From contig CAINWJ010000027.1 in NCBI GenBank assembly GCA_903854455.1, positions 1 to 8,438 on the forward strand: a stretch of DNA of 8,438 bases, read 5' to 3'. This document shows, in pieces, positions 6,879 through 8,438 of this stretch (position 1 is the first letter of the stretch; every line of letters starts with the position of its first letter). The notes beneath the pieces were generated by a model. It was not told where the DNA came from, searched no databases, and saw only the letters and a list, made by a program, of their open reading frames with translations. This stretch comes from Candidatus Peribacteria bacterium. GTDB taxonomy: Bacteria; Patescibacteriota; Gracilibacteria; Peribacterales; Peribacteraceae. The position numbers and the translations under genes are program-made.

Positions 6879-6980
6879 TGAGGAATGTTCCCGTGAAAAA
6901 TAGCGGACAATTCTTCGTGCGAACCCAGAAAAGTATAAAAATCATTGAAAGCATGAAAAACGGCATTCAGATCGCCTGAA

Positions 6981-7008
6981 ATCTGTTCCGTCACCCAAAA
7001 GAACAGAT
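6981..7008. repeat. Inverted repeat ATCTGTTC-N12-GAACAGAT
   Basis: Perfect 8-bp arms (6981-6988 and 7001-7008) flank a 12-nt loop. No T-run follows, so a terminator is unlikely. Its half-site CTGTTC/GAACAG is shared with the 5346-5367 dyad, though the orientation of the halves is reversed. It may be an operator for the downstream regulator or an mRNA stem-loop after pilT. Confidence 0.5.
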
Positions 7009-7097
7009 CTGAGAAAATCCCAATTGAACTGTGATTCTTCCTCTTGCCGATGCAGAAAATAGCCGATGATCCCATGATCACCCAATTTTCGAGGATC

Positions 7098-7125
7098 TTG
7101 ACTCTTCAAAAGAACACCGTAGAGT
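7098..7125 (+). promoter_or_regulatory. Weak candidate promoter before the TrmB-like gene
   Basis: TTGACT (7098-7103), a 16-bp spacer and TAGAGT (7120-7125) match the sigma-70 consensus at 5 of 6 and 4 of 6 positions. Transcription would start about 4 nt before ATG 7136, an almost leaderless message. That would fit the lack of a Shine-Dalgarno sequence. An AT-rich TATAAA at 6934-6939 is another possible -10, without a good -35. Confidence 0.25.
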
Positions 7126-7135
7126 GCCAGTTTCC

Positions 7136-8438
7136 ATGAACGCAACACTTCCCACCGGCATCGAACACTCTCTTCGCGAGGCCGGATTCTCGGCGACGGA
7201 AATGCTGGTGTTACGGCACTTAGTCGAGTCTGAAGCGCTCACCGTCCGGGAAATCGCGAACAAGACCGGCAAGTCCACCGGTGTATTGGATCAGTCGATG
7301 AAGAAGCTCATGGGCAAGAAGATCGTCGAGCGAACAGTGATTAATGATCAACCGCGCTACCGCATCCGCTCACTGGACTCCATTCTGCGGTGGCTCCGGC
7401 AAGATATGGAGGAGCGCCAGGCATCCATGCAACGCCAACACCTGAGTATTCAGCAGTTCCTTTCGTCGCTCAAGGTCGACCGCGTCCGTCCAGACATGGA
7501 GTACTTCCAGGGGCAGGAAGGGATAGAGCAGGCGTACCTGAAGCTGCTGGAGAGCGGCGGAGAACTGCTGACCCAATCCCCCATCCTGACCACGGCGGAA
7601 GACGATCCTCTGCGCGCATTCCGCGTCGACTACTTCCGCAAGCGCCAGTACCGCAAGATCTTCCAGCGTGTCATCGCCCCGGATACGTCGCTGTCCCGCC
7701 GCTTCCAGTCGCGCGATCACTTCGAGTACCGCAAGACTGTCTTAGTCCCACAGTCCGAGTTCCCGCTCTCCTTCGAGAAGACGATCGTCGGCGATACCGT
7801 GGCATGCATCAACCACACCGAGCAGTCCGCCTGCTTCATCCGCTATCCGGAACTGGCGAAGACCGAGCGTCTCACCTTCGAGACTACGTGGGCGCGGGCG
7901 GTGGAGCGGGAGAATGCCCCGGCACTGCCATCATCGTCAGTGACACCCACAGTCGTTCCGGTAAAGACCAGAGTGCTGTCCAGCGTGCGGGAGTTCTTCC
8001 TGAGCAAGAAAAGCATCGCAACTCTGTGTTTGTTCGGAGTCGTCTGTGGAGCGATTACGTTTGGGCTGTACAGGCAAAATTACTCGCTCAACCTCAAGCG
8101 TCTGCGGGAACGAGCTATGTCCATCGCCGCGACGGGTGCGATGCAATTCGATCCTGCTGATCTGGATCAGCTGAAAATGATCGATGACATCAAGAAACCG
8201 GAGTACGCCAAAGTGATCAAGAAATTGAATGAGATACGATCTGGGAATGACAGAGTCGCATACGCATGGATCATGCGACCAGCGAAAGATAAAAAGGGAT
8301 ATTGGGAATACGTCGCAGATGCCGATTCACTTGATCCTTATGCCAAAATCGACAGTAACTTCGATGGCGTGATCGATGAGAAAGATGCTCTCCAATACCC
8401 GGGATTACTGTATGAGGAATTTGATCCATACTTTGAGA
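7136..8438 (+). CDS. TrmB-like transmembrane regulator with outer EF-hand sensor domain (partial)
   Basis: The frame is open from ATG 7136 to the window edge (434 codons; C-terminus missing). Residues about 8-78 are a TrmB-type winged helix (LREAGFSATEMLVLRHLVES...TVREIANKTGKSTG...KKIVER...RYRI). Residues 82-112 are probably coiled coil. Residues about 121-255 follow the TrmB effector-region pattern: YFQGQEGIEQAYLKLLESGG near the start, then IRYPELAKTERLTFETTWARA. A Pro/Ser/Val linker leads to one membrane segment (about 293-312, SIATLCLFGVVCGAITFGLY). The rest resembles extracytoplasmic sensor regions of signalling proteins (AYAWIMRPAKDKKGYWEYVADAD). It contains DSNFDGVIDEKD (406-417), a perfect EF-hand loop with ligands at loop positions 1, 3, 5, 9 and 12. 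The likely role is a one-component regulator that senses an outside signal, perhaps calcium, and acts on DNA at the membrane. Targets are unknown; its neighbours suggest surface genes. An in-frame GTG at 7124 is an alternative start. Confidence 0.82.
   Translation, partial: MNATLPTGIEHSLREAGFSATEMLVLRHLVESEALTVREIANKTGKSTGVLDQSMKKLMGKKIVERTVINDQPRYRIRSLDSILRWLRQDMEERQASMQRQHLSIQQFLSSLKVDRVRPDMEYFQGQEGIEQAYLKLLESGGELLTQSPILTTAEDDPLRAFRVDYFRKRQYRKIFQRVIAPDTSLSRRFQSRDHFEYRKTVLVPQSEFPLSFEKTIVGDTVACINHTEQSACFIRYPELAKTERLTFETTWARAVERENAPALPSSSVTPTVVPVKTRVLSSVREFFLSKKSIATLCLFGVVCGAITFGLYRQNYSLNLKRLRERAMSIAATGAMQFDPADLDQLKMIDDIKKPEYAKVIKKLNEIRSGNDRVAYAWIMRPAKDKKGYWEYVADADSLDPYAKIDSNFDGVIDEKDALQYPGLLYEEFDPYFE

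Larger units (their letters stand above)
6879..7135. other. 257-bp gap between pilT and the TrmB-like gene
   Basis: No coding region is supported. There is no intrinsic terminator with a T-tract after pilT, so read-through into the next gene is possible. The gap contains a small hairpin TTCAG-ATCGC-CTGAA (6966-6980), the dyad at 6981-7008 and a weak promoter-like pair at 7098-7125. Confidence 0.6.

Noticed and set aside
6981..7008. Intrinsic terminator after pilT
   Set aside because: The stem is AT-balanced with a 12-nt loop, and no run of T follows it on either strand.
7390..8160. Plus-strand ORF of 256 codons
   Set aside because: It overlaps the TrmB-like gene in another frame, is rich in Pro, Arg and Ala, and lacks any motif. 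The frame from 7136 is open to the edge and has clear domain order.
1..8438. Alternative genetic code with TGA read as glycine
   Set aside because: The long frames read here need no TGA as sense, and TGA serves naturally as the stop of the 4426-5253 gene in the ATGA overlap.

Overview
The window looks like accessory DNA from a bacterium of the Candidate Phyla Radiation (Patescibacteria), possibly the Peribacteria/Gracilibacteria side. This rests on the moderate GC content, the tail-fibre-like surface protein with S74 and peptidase-G2-like ends, and a retained type IV pilus ATPase. The taxon is inferred, not shown. The standard bacterial code fits: TGA works as a stop and is not needed as a sense codon in any gene read here.

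Layout. (1) Positions 1-4429, minus strand: one very large secreted fibre/adhesin gene, open through at least 1476 codons and running off the left edge. The many plus-strand ORFs over it are antisense shadows. (2) Positions 4426-5253, minus strand: a 275-residue protein with two helix-turn-helix regions resembling the DNA-binding half of IS481/IS3-type transposases. The catalytic half is replaced by a linker, one membrane segment and a short tail. It overlaps the fibre gene by ATGA and precedes it in the same transcription unit. (3) Positions 5254-5873: a 620-bp divergent intergenic region with a minus-strand promoter, a plus-strand extended -10 promoter, palindromes and a 26-bp tandem repeat. 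(4) Positions 5874-6878, plus strand: pilT, with a predicted transcription start exactly on its GTG codon, so probably leaderless. (5) Positions 6879-7135: a short gap with a dyad. (6) Positions 7136-8438, plus strand, running off the right edge: a TrmB-like winged-helix regulator fused to a membrane segment and an outer domain carrying a textbook EF-hand calcium loop.

Taken together, two different membrane-tethered DNA-binding proteins lie beside a giant surface fibre and a pilus retraction ATPase. My working model is a cell-surface attachment module in which membrane-bound regulators link conditions outside the cell to expression of fibre and pilus genes. The order, overlaps and domains are seen directly; the regulatory wiring is inference. 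Two extra control layers are suggested. A 7-bp tandem repeat in the fibre gene has a TAA waiting in both alternative frames, so copy-number slippage would truncate the C-terminal domain. A hairpin in the mRNA would hide the ribosome binding site of an alternative fibre start.
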